Assembly (NCBI GenBank): GCA_963822175.1
Contig: CAWGGJ010000007.1
Location: forward strand, 62,001-126,000
Direction: 5' to 3'
Origin: FEB-25 sp963822175
GTDB taxonomy: Bacteria > Chloroflexota > Anaerolineae > Anaerolineales > UBA4823
Length of the DNA stretch: 64,000 nt
The notes beneath the pieces are model-generated. The model saw only the letters and a list, made by a program, of their open reading frames with translations. It had not been told where the DNA came from and made no database searches. The position numbers and the translations under genes are program-made. Of this stretch, positions 17,224-24,257 are shown piece by piece (position 1 is the stretch's first letter; each line of letters starts with the position of its first letter).

Positions 17224-17386
17224 GCGGGTTTCGGGGTTTATGCAGACGGTGGATTCGTCCACCAGCGGAGTAGGTGGATGGAAGGAGAAACCAGCCCCCT
17301 CCCGCCTCCCCCATTTCAAAAATCGGAAATAGGGGAGGAGTAAATATCTGCGTGCATCTGTGTACATCTGTGGTTAAAGGTTTTTC
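17224..17386. repeat. dispersed repeat (family B), copy 1
   Basis: Shares with copies at 22273, 22436, 22716 and 24036 the series GCGGGTTTCGGGGTTT, GTGCAGACGGTGGATTC (with one change), GAGAAACCAGCCCCCTC, AAAATCGGAAATAGGGGAGG, and a tail with CATCTGTG and AAGGTTTTTC. Its right end runs over the stop codon of the recombinase gene at 17374. Confidence 0.85.
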
Positions 17387-19138
17387 ACTGGTGGGGTGCG
17401 GGCACGCTGCTCCGCATATTCCTGCTGTAACCGGCGGATGGCTTCGTTGATATGAGCGCGCACATAGCGCTCGAGGCGCCCTGAGTAATCTCCACCGTCC
17501 AACTTCAGCAGCCTGAGCAGGCGGAGGCAGCCATGACTATACAGGTCCACCAGGCGAAGATACTCATGCGCCGGCACGCCCTGCTCCAGGCGGTCATTTA
17601 TATTGCGCAGAATAAGACGAATGGTGGCGACCTCCTCACCCAACCCCGAGGATGATCCCGGCTGATCAGATGAGAGGCCCATCACCTGCAATTTGATCCT
17701 CTGGCTGAGCGGAGGACCGTCACGATCCGGGTCAATTGCGTCCAGGCAGCTGAGAAACTCATCCGCCCATGTGTCGGCGGGCTGGTCATGAGCCTGGCGT
17801 GCAGCCACCACCAGCTCCCCCAGGCGGCGGGCTGATTCTATATACACCTCCGCCTTGCGAATTTCATCCCCCTGCAGCTCGAGCACGTGGCGCAGCATGC
17901 GCTTGAGGCAGGCTATCTCCTGGTCCACCCCGCTGATGGCCTCCGCCATGATCGCCTCAACCGCCTGCCGGTCTTTGTGGCGGGAGTAATAACCATGGAT
18001 GAAGCCTTCATCGCCTTTGAGGGGGGTGGAGGTGCGCGGCGGAAGAGGGACCGGCGGAAGAGGAACCGGTGGAAGGTTACCTTGAGCATCCGAGGAGTCG
18101 CCGGGCGGCAGGAGCGGAAAGCGGGCAAGACGATAGCGGGTGGATTTTATCTTCTCGCGGGTATCGAGGAAAGAGCGCATGGCTTCAAGATCCGCACCCT
18201 GATCAAGCTGGAGGCGGATGGCAGTACGGCGCATGGCGCTCAGGGTGAGCCTATCATCCGAAATGCCCAACTGCCGACCGTAGAGCTTGAGAACCCGCTG
18301 GAGGGATGAATCTGACAGGTAATGCATTTCAAGCCAGTCTTCAGGGCGAGCCCCGGAGCCTGGCAAAACAGGCTGGACCTGGGGAGCGAAAATATATTTG
18401 CCGGGGCACATGCCTGAACATCTACCACTCACCTGGAGGTAAGCCTGGATGGCACCCCAGAGGTGGGGGGGAAGAAGCAGGCGGTGACCAGACTGACTCC
18501 AACGCACCCAGACATCCGGTTGAGCCTGCTCGATCTGCTCCCAACGCAGCTGCTGGAGGGATCTTAGCGGAACCCCAAGGTTGAGGCGGCAGAGGAAGAA
18601 GGCGGCATCACGCCTGCCGATGGGGGAAGTATCGCGGCCAAGGAGGCCCAGGAACGAATCCACTTCGGCGCGACTCCACATGCTGACAGCCGTGGTAGCG
18701 CTTGAGAGGAATGCGGGAAACATCCCTGGCAGGGTTGAAATCGGCAGGGCAGGCCGGGTCGATCCGTTCAGCGGAGCACCAAGCGAAGAAGCTGCTGAAG
18801 AAACCCACGGAACTATTGACGGTGGGGAGGGCAAAGCCCTGCTGCTGAAGCCAGGCAAGGTGAGCCTGGAGATCGAGGGTGGTGAGGCGCCAGGGCATTT
18901 TGCCCGACTGCCTGACAAGACGGCGCCAGGCGAGGATGGCGTGTTTGACGGTATCTTCAGGGAAATCCTGCCGGCGAACTATAAGCCACTGGTCGAAGGC
19001 GCGGCTCCACTTTTTGAGGCGGGGCGAGGCAGCCGCATGGGCGGTGGAGGCGGAATCACCGAAGTAGAAGGTGATGAGGAGAGGGATGGGAGGGGGGTGA
19101 TCCATCGAGGATGAGAGGAGTATTTTGTTAGAAGGCAC
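17374..19138 (-). pseudogene. tyrosine recombinase-like protein, frameshifted, with degenerate active site
   Basis: An N-terminal frame (19138 to about 18683) encodes an integrase SAM-like core-binding domain (FDQWLIVRRQDF, LTTLDLQAHLAWLQQQG). A second frame, offset by one base, encodes the catalytic half: LGVPLRSLQQLRWEQIE with the first Arg, LTLSAMRRTAIRL with the second Arg but no HxLR histidine, LDTRE in place of LGH, and a candidate Tyr in KSTRYRL. The C-terminus carries an extra helical region of about 230 residues (RQAVEAIMAEAISG onward) not found in ordinary integrases. The shift lies near 18683; no slippery heptamer is seen. A second frame could restart at the ATG 18681. Probably a disabled site-specific recombinase of a tRNA-associated element; alternatively a sequencing error in an unusual family. 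Confidence 0.7.
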
Positions 19139-19180
19139 TTGGGAGGAGGGTTGCTCATCCTCCGAAACCCCCTTCTCAAA

Positions 19181-19216
19181 ATCAGGAATTGATTCCTGAT
19201 TCTCAAATTTGAGAAT
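19181..19216. promoter_or_regulatory. two adjacent palindromes upstream of recombinase
   Basis: ATCAGGAATTGATTCCTGAT (19181-19200) is an inverted repeat of 9-bp arms. It is joined to a perfect 18-bp palindrome, ATTCTCAAATTTGAGAAT, at 19199-19216. They lie just before the recombinase start and look like operator sites. Confidence 0.6.
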
Positions 19217-19285
19217 TGCCCTCTCTCTTAATCAATCCTCCCTTAATCTTTATATCCTCTCTTTTATCTCTTTTTCCTGAAATCT

Positions 19286-19681
19286 TTAAAAATTAAAGAT
19301 GATATAAAGGAGGTTAAAGAGGGAGAGACGATTCTCATTTTTGAGAATCCTGGAACCCGGAATTTCGGCGTGGAGGTCATCCGGCTCGGGAGCAGCATCA
19401 GCAGCCTGATCTCTGACAGCTTTTTCGACAGGTCCGTCATTGAAGGTCAGCATGAGTTTACCCTGCCCAGTGGTGCGCCATGATAAGACGCCCATATAAC
19501 TGAGCTGGGACACGTGACGGAAAATGACGGAGAAGGAAAGAAGATATCCACGAAATAAACAAACATCACATCGTTGTAGACGAGTAAGAAACAGAGGCTG
19601 AGGAGATGGAGGACACCATTCCGCCTGAGAGGCAGTTCTACCTCTGGTAAAGAATGCTCGACGTTTCGGCATCCAAACCAT
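19286..19681 (-). CDS. possible small gene or 3' gene fragment
   Basis: A 131-residue frame. The second half (HVSQLSYMGVLSWRTTGQ, GKLMLTFNDGPVEKAV, then a charged stretch) has the composition of real protein, while the first half is Pro/Arg-rich and doubtful. It ends just upstream of the recombinase. No family was recognised. It may be the C-terminal part of a gene that has lost its 5' end, or a chance frame. Confidence 0.3.
   Translation of the reverse strand: MVWMPKRRAFFTRGRTASQAEWCPPSPQPLFLTRLQRCDVCLFRGYLLSFSVIFRHVSQLSYMGVLSWRTTGQGKLMLTFNDGPVEKAVRDQAADAAPEPDDLHAEIPGSRILKNENRLSLFNLLYIIFNF
19330..19349. promoter_or_regulatory. palindrome related to the 19199-19216 site
   Basis: GATTCTCA/TGAGAATC with a 4-nt TTTT spacer is a perfect inverted repeat. 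It shares the ATTCTCA...TGAGAAT core with the palindrome at 19199-19216, about 130 bp away, suggesting paired binding sites of one regulator. It also overlaps the frame at 19286-19681. Confidence 0.55.
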
Positions 19682-19829
19682 GCCTCATACCGCTAATAAA
19701 AACCACCTCTCACAAAGTTCACTCGAGGTTTCGGGTGGAGCCCTCAATTCGCGGTTTCTCGCTCACAAAGGTCGCTCGCGATGCAAGATGTGTTTCACAC
19801 ATCCTCATTGTAGCACAAATGTTCTATTT

Positions 19830-19979
19830 CACAAGAGGTTTAACAAAAATCGCTAATATTTTAAGATTTCTAATCTACACGCACATATCGATTGGAAAAT
19901 CATCCATCGATACAGGAGATCACTGATGTACTAATCCACAAGGGGTTTAAGGGAAAGAAAGAATATTTTAAGATTTCTA
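19830..19979. repeat. direct repeat with 107-bp offset
   Basis: Two blocks repeat in the same order. CACAAGAGGTTTAA at 19830 recurs as CACAAGGGGTTTAA at 19937, and AATATTTTAAGATTTCTA at 19855 recurs exactly at 19962. Both pairs have a 107-bp offset. The DNA between the blocks differs. The blocks could be iterated binding sites or a decayed duplication at an element end. Confidence 0.75.
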
Positions 19980-20061
19980 TTGTAATAGTTATGGAGAACA
20001 AAAAGCTTAATTGATAAATATAATGCAGTGAAAATGGGATTTATACAAAAAACCAAAACAT

Positions 20062-20121
20062 ACGCCTGGAGAGCGTGTTTCCCGCAAGGGAACGAGGGTT
20101 CAAATCCCTCCCTCTCCGCCA
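20062..20121 (+). tRNA. tRNA-Ser (GGA) 3' fragment, truncated
   Basis: ACGCCTGGAGAGCGTGT forms an anticodon arm with GGA, followed by a class II variable arm (TTCCCGCAAGGGAA), a T arm (GAGGGTTCAAATCCCTC) and the acceptor 3' strand CCTCTCC with GCCA. The 5' acceptor strand and D arm (about 28 nt) are absent; the sequence upstream is AT-rich and unrelated. This is what remains when an element integrates into, or excises imprecisely from, the 3' half of a tRNA gene (an att-type duplicate). Confidence 0.85.
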
Positions 20122-20278
20122 CGGGGAACCCATTCGTTAGAGTGGGTTTTCCTCATTAATAAAGTGTTATTACCCAGAGAACACCCCACCTACATAGGAA
20201 AATCTGGGAATTACCTTTGATAAGTTTTTAAAAGAGCGTGTAACCTAAATTATACCAGTATAAAATCAATTCCAACGT

Positions 20279-20347
20279 GGGGTGATGGCGGAATTGGCAG
20301 ACGCAGAGGACTTAAAATCTGCCGGTGGCGTCAGCATATAACACCCA
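20279..20347 (+). tRNA. tRNA-Leu (UAA) truncated pseudo-tRNA
   Basis: GGGGTGATGGCGGAATTGGC and AGACGCAGAGGACTTAAAA are the acceptor, D arm and anticodon arm of tRNA-Leu (anticodon TAA in loop CTTAAAA). After GGTGGCGTCAGC the sequence no longer contains a T arm. A nearby AACACCC could pair with most of GGGTGAT, so an internal deletion is possible. The anticodon stem has one mismatch. It is very unlikely to be functional. Confidence 0.8.
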
Positions 20348-20559
20348 AATATAATAGCTTGATAGTCGGATTAATGGTGGTTTTAGTAATGTGCTGAGAT
20401 TATTTTAATAATAATCCGTTGTGCTAAAGTTTATGAAAATTTAAGTTCATATATTTGCACTAATATGTGTGTATTGTGAAGATTATCTTTTTTTATATTT
20501 AAAGCACTTGTGTCCTTAAAATATTTCATAGAAACCAAAAATATATTCATCCTCTTCTA

Positions 20560-21627
20560 TCAAGAATTTGTTTTTAGTAAGTAGTGATGTATCGTAAAAC
20601 CAAATTCAGCAAGAGCACGAGTTGAAATTACACCGTCTTCATCTTCATCTGCCATTAAATTACCTTGATCAGGATATTGGTATCCATATGCAACACCTGC
20701 AATTGGTTTGCAAAGGTAACACTTCCCTTCATATTCAATATAGAGATTTCCTTTTGTGTTTTCAAAATGATACTTGTGTAGAAATTCTTCACTCCCTAAT
20801 TTATCATATTCTTCCATCGCCTTCATTACCGCTTCTCTTGATGTCAATTTTAGGATTTTTTCCCACCTCTTATTCATTGCTTCCAACCTTAATTCATTAG
20901 CGTTCTTAAATAAACCTATTATTATTGAGAACATCAATGGCCAGTGATATTTTCCTGAAAAATACTCTGTTTTCTGTCTCTTATCCATAAAAAAACAAAA
21001 ACCATCACTAAATGGAGTTATATCTCCTAATGATGTTAATGGCAGATCAAGGTTTATTTTATTACCCAAGAAGAGACACCTTTGATTTGTAAAAGCGAGT
21101 ACGCCTGAATCAAGTTTTGTAATTGCGATATACTTACTAGGTAGCTTCGTTGTCTTATACCAACCCCCTTTTGTTATATTATAGTTATACTTTTCCATCC
21201 AACTTGAAACTGTTTTTCTCCTGCTCTCTAAATAATCTATGGGAGATAGCCAGAGAACAATTTTTTCATCCTTGTTAATAATGATTTCTTTTGTTAATTC
21301 ACCAGCCATTTTAATTGAATAACCTTCTTGGTTACCCTTTGCATATTCTTCTAGCTGTGAATCAGACACAATTAGTAATTCATGGGTGCTTAATTCTGGA
21401 ATCGTGAAGGATTTATACCTAAACAACCGATCAACATTGCTGTATTCTTCCTCAACTCTTCTCACTTTAAATATTGATTTATCAGCTTTGCCTGATTGTT
21501 CCATAACTGTTTTGCAGTTATTACAGGTTAATACATTTTTCTTGAAAAGCGTACCCTCAGAAATCGTTGAAAAATTGCTTCCCTTGCAAACTGGACAAAC
21601 GATTTGATTTATCAAATTTAATCCCAT
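20560..21627 (-). CDS. zinc-ribbon protein with PH-like domain, unrecognised
   Basis: A 355-residue protein in an AT-rich block unlike its surroundings. The N-terminus has a zinc ribbon (CPVCKGSNF, then CNNCKTVM). The middle region around YIAITKLDSGVLAFTNQRCLFLG resembles the start of a bacterial PH-type domain (short-chain SHOCT/bPH proteins show a similar T-x-x-R-hydrophobic pattern). A CYLCKP motif lies near the C-terminus. GGAGGG lies 7 nt before the ATG at 21627. It lies between the truncated tRNA-Leu and repeats, which suggests horizontally acquired cargo. Function unknown. Confidence 0.75.
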   Translation of the reverse strand: MGLNLINQIVCPVCKGSNFSTISEGTLFKKNVLTCNNCKTVMEQSGKADKSIFKVRRVEEEYSNVDRLFRYKSFTIPELSTHELLIVSDSQLEEYAKGNQEGYSIKMAGELTKEIIINKDEKIVLWLSPIDYLESRRKTVSSWMEKYNYNITKGGWYKTTKLPSKYIAITKLDSGVLAFTNQRCLFLGNKINLDLPLTSLGDITPFSDGFCFFMDKRQKTEYFSGKYHWPLMFSIIIGLFKNANELRLEAMNKRWEKILKLTSREAVMKAMEEYDKLGSEEFLHKYHFENTKGNLYIEYEGKCYLCKPIAGVAYGYQYPDQGNLMADEDEDGVISTRALAEFGFTIHHYLLKTNS

Positions 21628-21767
21628 CATAATTCCCTCCATTCTCTTTGGCTTAGCATAGCACAATTTTAAAAAAAGGAATAGATTTTTTCTTTTTTGT
21701 GACAACTTTGTGAAAATATATTGCAGTTTTATTGCAGCTATAATTTACTGGTTTATCCTTAGATCAG

Positions 21768-22061
21768 AATTCCCCACTCGATGAAATTTCATCAGGAATT
21801 GGCTCACTGATTCGCCTTTTGGAACAACACAAGCCAGGAGAGTCGGTGCCAAAAATTCGCCATGCGGATACCATACCCAGCACAGCACGTAATTTTGCTA
21901 AAACGCTTTGTGACGGCTATTTTCTTAATTATGATTACATCGGAGTAAATCGTTTGCCGCAAAAAAACCGCCCTACAGCTACAATAGAGCATTTTGTGCT
22001 TAAGTGCAGCCTCCCCCAAACAAAATATCGATCTTTATCTTCGCACAGTCCACTCCCTTAA
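21768..22061 (+). pseudogene. possible coding fragment, unrecognised
   Basis: A plus-strand frame without a good start reads LDEISSGIGSLIRLLEQHKP, then ADTIPSTARNFAKTLCDGYF. It has protein-like composition and then degenerates after residue 65. No family was recognised and no RBS is present. Confidence 0.25.
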
Positions 22062-22065
22062 AAGG

Positions 22066-22088
22066 GAGACGCTCCATCGGAGCGTCTC
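22066..22088. terminator. strong hairpin without T-run
   Basis: GAGACGCTCC and GGAGCGTCTC form a perfect 10-bp stem around ATC. No U-tract follows on either strand, so it may be a palindromic repeat rather than a terminator; the arm sequence resembles the GAGACGCAGC palindromes nearby. Confidence 0.45.
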
Positions 22089-22272
22089 AACTATGTACTT
22101 GCTGAATTCCCACGTCACCGCCAGTGGCGATACTCCCGCTAACGTACGTGAAAGAACCCTGTTGATCGCGATTCATCAATATAAGTGCACTGATGAAGGG
22201 CTTTCTGATAGCATAATAACAAACACCTGTCCTCTAAATGGTCTGTTAAAGATTAAGAACATTCTAAAATAC

Positions 22273-22410
22273 AAACCCCCTCCCGCCTCCCCTCTCCCGA
22301 AGATACCATTCGGGATTCAATTTCCCAAAAAACCGGAAATAGGGGAGGGGTAAATATCCGTGTTCATCTGTGTTTATCTGTGGTTGAAGGTTTTTCCCTG
22401 GCAGGCGGGC
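22273..22410. repeat. dispersed repeat (family B), copy 2 (5' truncated)
   Basis: Carries CCCCCTCCCGCCTCCCC, CCGGAAATAGGGGAGGGG and the CATCTGTG...AAGGTTTTTCCCTGGCAGGCGG tail, but lacks the leading GGGTTTCGGGG block. Confidence 0.8.
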
Positions 22411-22435
22411 TTAATACCCCATGGAAACCCGCCGT

Positions 22436-22611
22436 GCGGGTTTCGGGGTTTGTGCAGACGGTGGATTCATCCACCGGCGAAAGCGGATGGATGGAATGAG
22501 AAACCAGCCCCCTCCGCCTCCCCCATTTCAAAAATCGGAAATAGGGGAGGAGTAAATATCTGTGTCCATCTGCGTTAATCTGTGGTAAAAGGTTTTTCCC
22601 TGGCAGGCGGG
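22436..22611. repeat. dispersed repeat (family B), copy 3 (full)
   Basis: The most complete copy. It begins GCGGGTTTCGGGGTTTGTGC, then GGTGGATTCATCCACCGGCG, GGATGGATGGAATGAGAAAC and AAAATCGGAAATAGGGGAGG, and ends in AAAAGGTTTTTCCCTGGCAG. It lies head-to-tail with copy 2. The GGTGGATTCATCCACC core is itself a 16-bp palindrome. Confidence 0.85.
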
Positions 22612-22715
22612 ATTGTGGTTTCTACAGCCGGGGGATTCGTCCGGTTGTGGAGAAGATTGCTTCTTCGCACAGACCGCTCATCGCAATGACACTAAAAAAT
22701 GCTTTCTCAACCCGC

Positions 22716-22772
22716 GAGCGGGTTTATGGTTTGTGCAGACGGTGGATTCATCCACCGGCGGAGGGGATGGGA
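22716..22772. repeat. dispersed repeat (family B), copy 4 (partial)
   Basis: Only the GAGCGGGTTTATGGTTTGTG, GCAGACGGTGGATTCATCC, ACCGGCGGAGGGGATGGG segment is present; the downstream blocks are missing. Confidence 0.75.
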
Positions 22773-22789
22773 TTATCATAATCCATCCC

Positions 22790-22817
22790 GTAGAGACGCA
22801 GCATGCTGCATCTCTAC
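22790..22817. repeat. 28-bp palindromic repeat, copy 1
   Basis: GTAGAGACGCAGCAT and TGCTGCATCTCTAC form a near-perfect 28-bp inverted repeat (one mismatch). A near-identical element lies at 23951-23976. Confidence 0.8.
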
Positions 22818-22968
22818 CCGGGGTATGCCGTATGAGAGAATGAGTGTCGCAGCAGAATGCATGCGATCCACCGAGTATTCTCTTCCAGGCAAAATCCGCA
22901 ATCAAATCACGGGACCCAAATCTGCTTTCTGAGCCCCTTGCCGTCAAGTTGAGGGAATATGATCCGGT

Positions 22969-23472
22969 TTATTTTTTAACCAATTGCCGGCTTGTTTGCC
23001 TAATCAGGTAGATGAGAGGTAGGCTCTCTGCAATGTATAAGATGATCTTCCAGATAGGTTCGATCGACAGCATCAGAGTACCAACCAGGAGCGTTATTAT
23101 CGCGATGATAAAAAAGACGAGTTTCACGGTTGGACGTTTCAAGACAAGACCGATTACCACCGCTCCTAACCCCAAGGTGATTACACCATAGGGAGAGCTT
23201 CCACTGGCATCCTTTGGTGTGAAATATGCTACGATACCAGTGGCAAGCAATGCCACCATTACCAATGCAGGAATCTGTGCCCACCATAATTCCTGTTTAT
23301 CGATACTATAAACCCAATAAAAGGAGATCCCCAGGATGATGATAGCGACCAAAAACGCTACAAAATCATAATCAGGCAACCATTTTTGCTGGATCAACAC
23401 CACCCCAAACGCCAGGATTGCTGCCACCACGAGTACGATCCAATAATTTCGTTTATTAATGGTACTTTCCAT
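22969..23472 (-). CDS. membrane protein of unknown function
   Basis: A 167-residue protein with about six hydrophobic helices (WIVLVVAAILAFGVVLI, FVAFLVAIIILGISFYWVY, IPALVMVALLATGIVAYF, VITLGLGAVVIGLVL, VFFIIAIITLLVGTLML, IILYIAESLPLIYLI). GGAGGGCTTAAG precedes the ATG, a good ribosome site. No motif was recognised. It is an isolated gene amid repeats, so it may be cargo of the accessory zone or an old core gene. Confidence 0.75.
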   Translation of the reverse strand: MESTINKRNYWIVLVVAAILAFGVVLIQQKWLPDYDFVAFLVAIIILGISFYWVYSIDKQELWWAQIPALVMVALLATGIVAYFTPKDASGSSPYGVITLGLGAVVIGLVLKRPTVKLVFFIIAIITLLVGTLMLSIEPIWKIILYIAESLPLIYLIRQTSRQLVKK

Positions 23473-23930
23473 CTTAAGCCCTCCTACTTTATTATTCTTT
23501 AATTCCTAATCTGCCCTCGATATGCACATATTGACCATGCAGAAAATACGTTTTTAATCATACACTAATATTTGGTATTAGACAATCAGATATGCATGGG
23601 GCTAACCTACGCCACTGAGTCCAAAACTTCAATCACAATACCGAGACGAGTTCTGTTCTTACTTAAAAGCATGAAATTAGTTTAAACAGGTATGAGTTGT
23701 ACCGACCTCCTTCGATATTACCAGTGCCTGGTTCAGGCTAAATGAAATTATAGAACTTCGTATCAGAGTGTTATGTGAAATCCCGACTATTAGCAATTCG
23801 GGAGGATAAAAGCTGAGGCCGCGATGAGAAATGTGCTTGTGTACGTTGGGTTGAGCTTGCGAGACCCAACAACAAACCAGTCGTTGGGTTTAGCAAAAAC
23901 CACTCAACGCAACCTTCTTCTTCTGATTGA

Positions 23931-23997
23931 GTAGAGACGCAGCATCCCGCAGAGACGCAGCATGCTGCGTCTCTACATCATCATCTTGCGTCTCTAC
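23931..23997. repeat. 28-bp palindromic repeat, copy 2 with flanking half copies
   Basis: A half copy GTAGAGACGCAGCAT (23931-23945) is followed by AGAGACGCAGCATGCTGCGTCTCTAC (23951-23976), a nearly perfect palindrome, and another half copy near 23985-23997 (CTTGCGTCTCTACGG). Confidence 0.8.
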
Positions 23998-24035
23998 GGA
24001 TAAAATCCCTCGGCTAATCATGGATAACCCGCTGT

Positions 24036-24154
24036 GCGGGTTTCGGGGTTTGTGCAGACGGTGGATTCACCCACCGGTGAAGCGGATGGATGGAATGAGA
24101 AACCAGCCCCCTCCCGCCTCCCCCGAATATCACAGATCGGTATTAGGGGAGGAG
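24036..24154. repeat. dispersed repeat (family B), copy 5
   Basis: Begins GCGGGTTTCGGGGTTTGTGC, then GGTGGATTCACCCACCGGTG, GGATGGATGGAATGAGAAAC and CAGCCCCCTCCCGCCTCCCC; the AAAATCGGAAATAGG block is replaced by CAGATCGGTATTAGGGGAGG. Confidence 0.85.
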
Positions 24155-24257
24155 TCTCTACATCATCATCTACGGATAAAATCCCTCGGCTAATGATGGA
24201 AAACCCGCAGAGCAGGTTTCGTGGTTTCTGCTGTGTCCTTCGTGGCCTGCGGTTTTT

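Larger units (their letters stand above)
16139..17373. other. repeat-rich region without intact genes
   Basis: More than 1.2 kb with no supported gene. Reading left to right: a short frame from 16143 that resembles the start of a DUF72-type protein (GIRVGCSGF) but ends in unrelated sequence, a GC-rich stretch with TCCCG/CGGGA hairpins, a 195-bp tandem array, and a dispersed repeat copy that touches the recombinase stop codon. Long minus-strand frames here only translate the tandem repeat. Confidence 0.6.
19682..20559. other. non-coding stretch with repeats and tRNA remnants
   Basis: About 880 nt. It contains a 107-bp-spaced direct repeat, a tRNA-Ser 3' fragment and a truncated tRNA-Leu, listed separately. 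Base composition shifts from GC-rich on the left to strongly AT-rich on the right. No intact protein gene was supported. Confidence 0.6.
21628..22968. other. repeat-rich region without intact genes
   Basis: 1.3 kb with no supported complete gene. It contains a short coding-like fragment (about 21768-22061), a hairpin at 22066-22088, and copies 2-4 of the dispersed repeat with one 28-bp palindrome. Confidence 0.6.
23473..24257. other. repeat-rich intergenic region
   Basis: 785 nt without an intact gene. It contains a GTTGGGTTGAGC...GAGACCCAAC palindromic stretch (23846-23872), the 28-bp palindrome family, dispersed repeat copy 5 and a further trace of it at 24205-24250 just before the RNase D stop codon. 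Confidence 0.6.

Noticed and set aside
20279..20347. Functional tRNA-Leu
   Set aside because: The T arm is missing and the anticodon stem has a mismatch, so it is called truncated.
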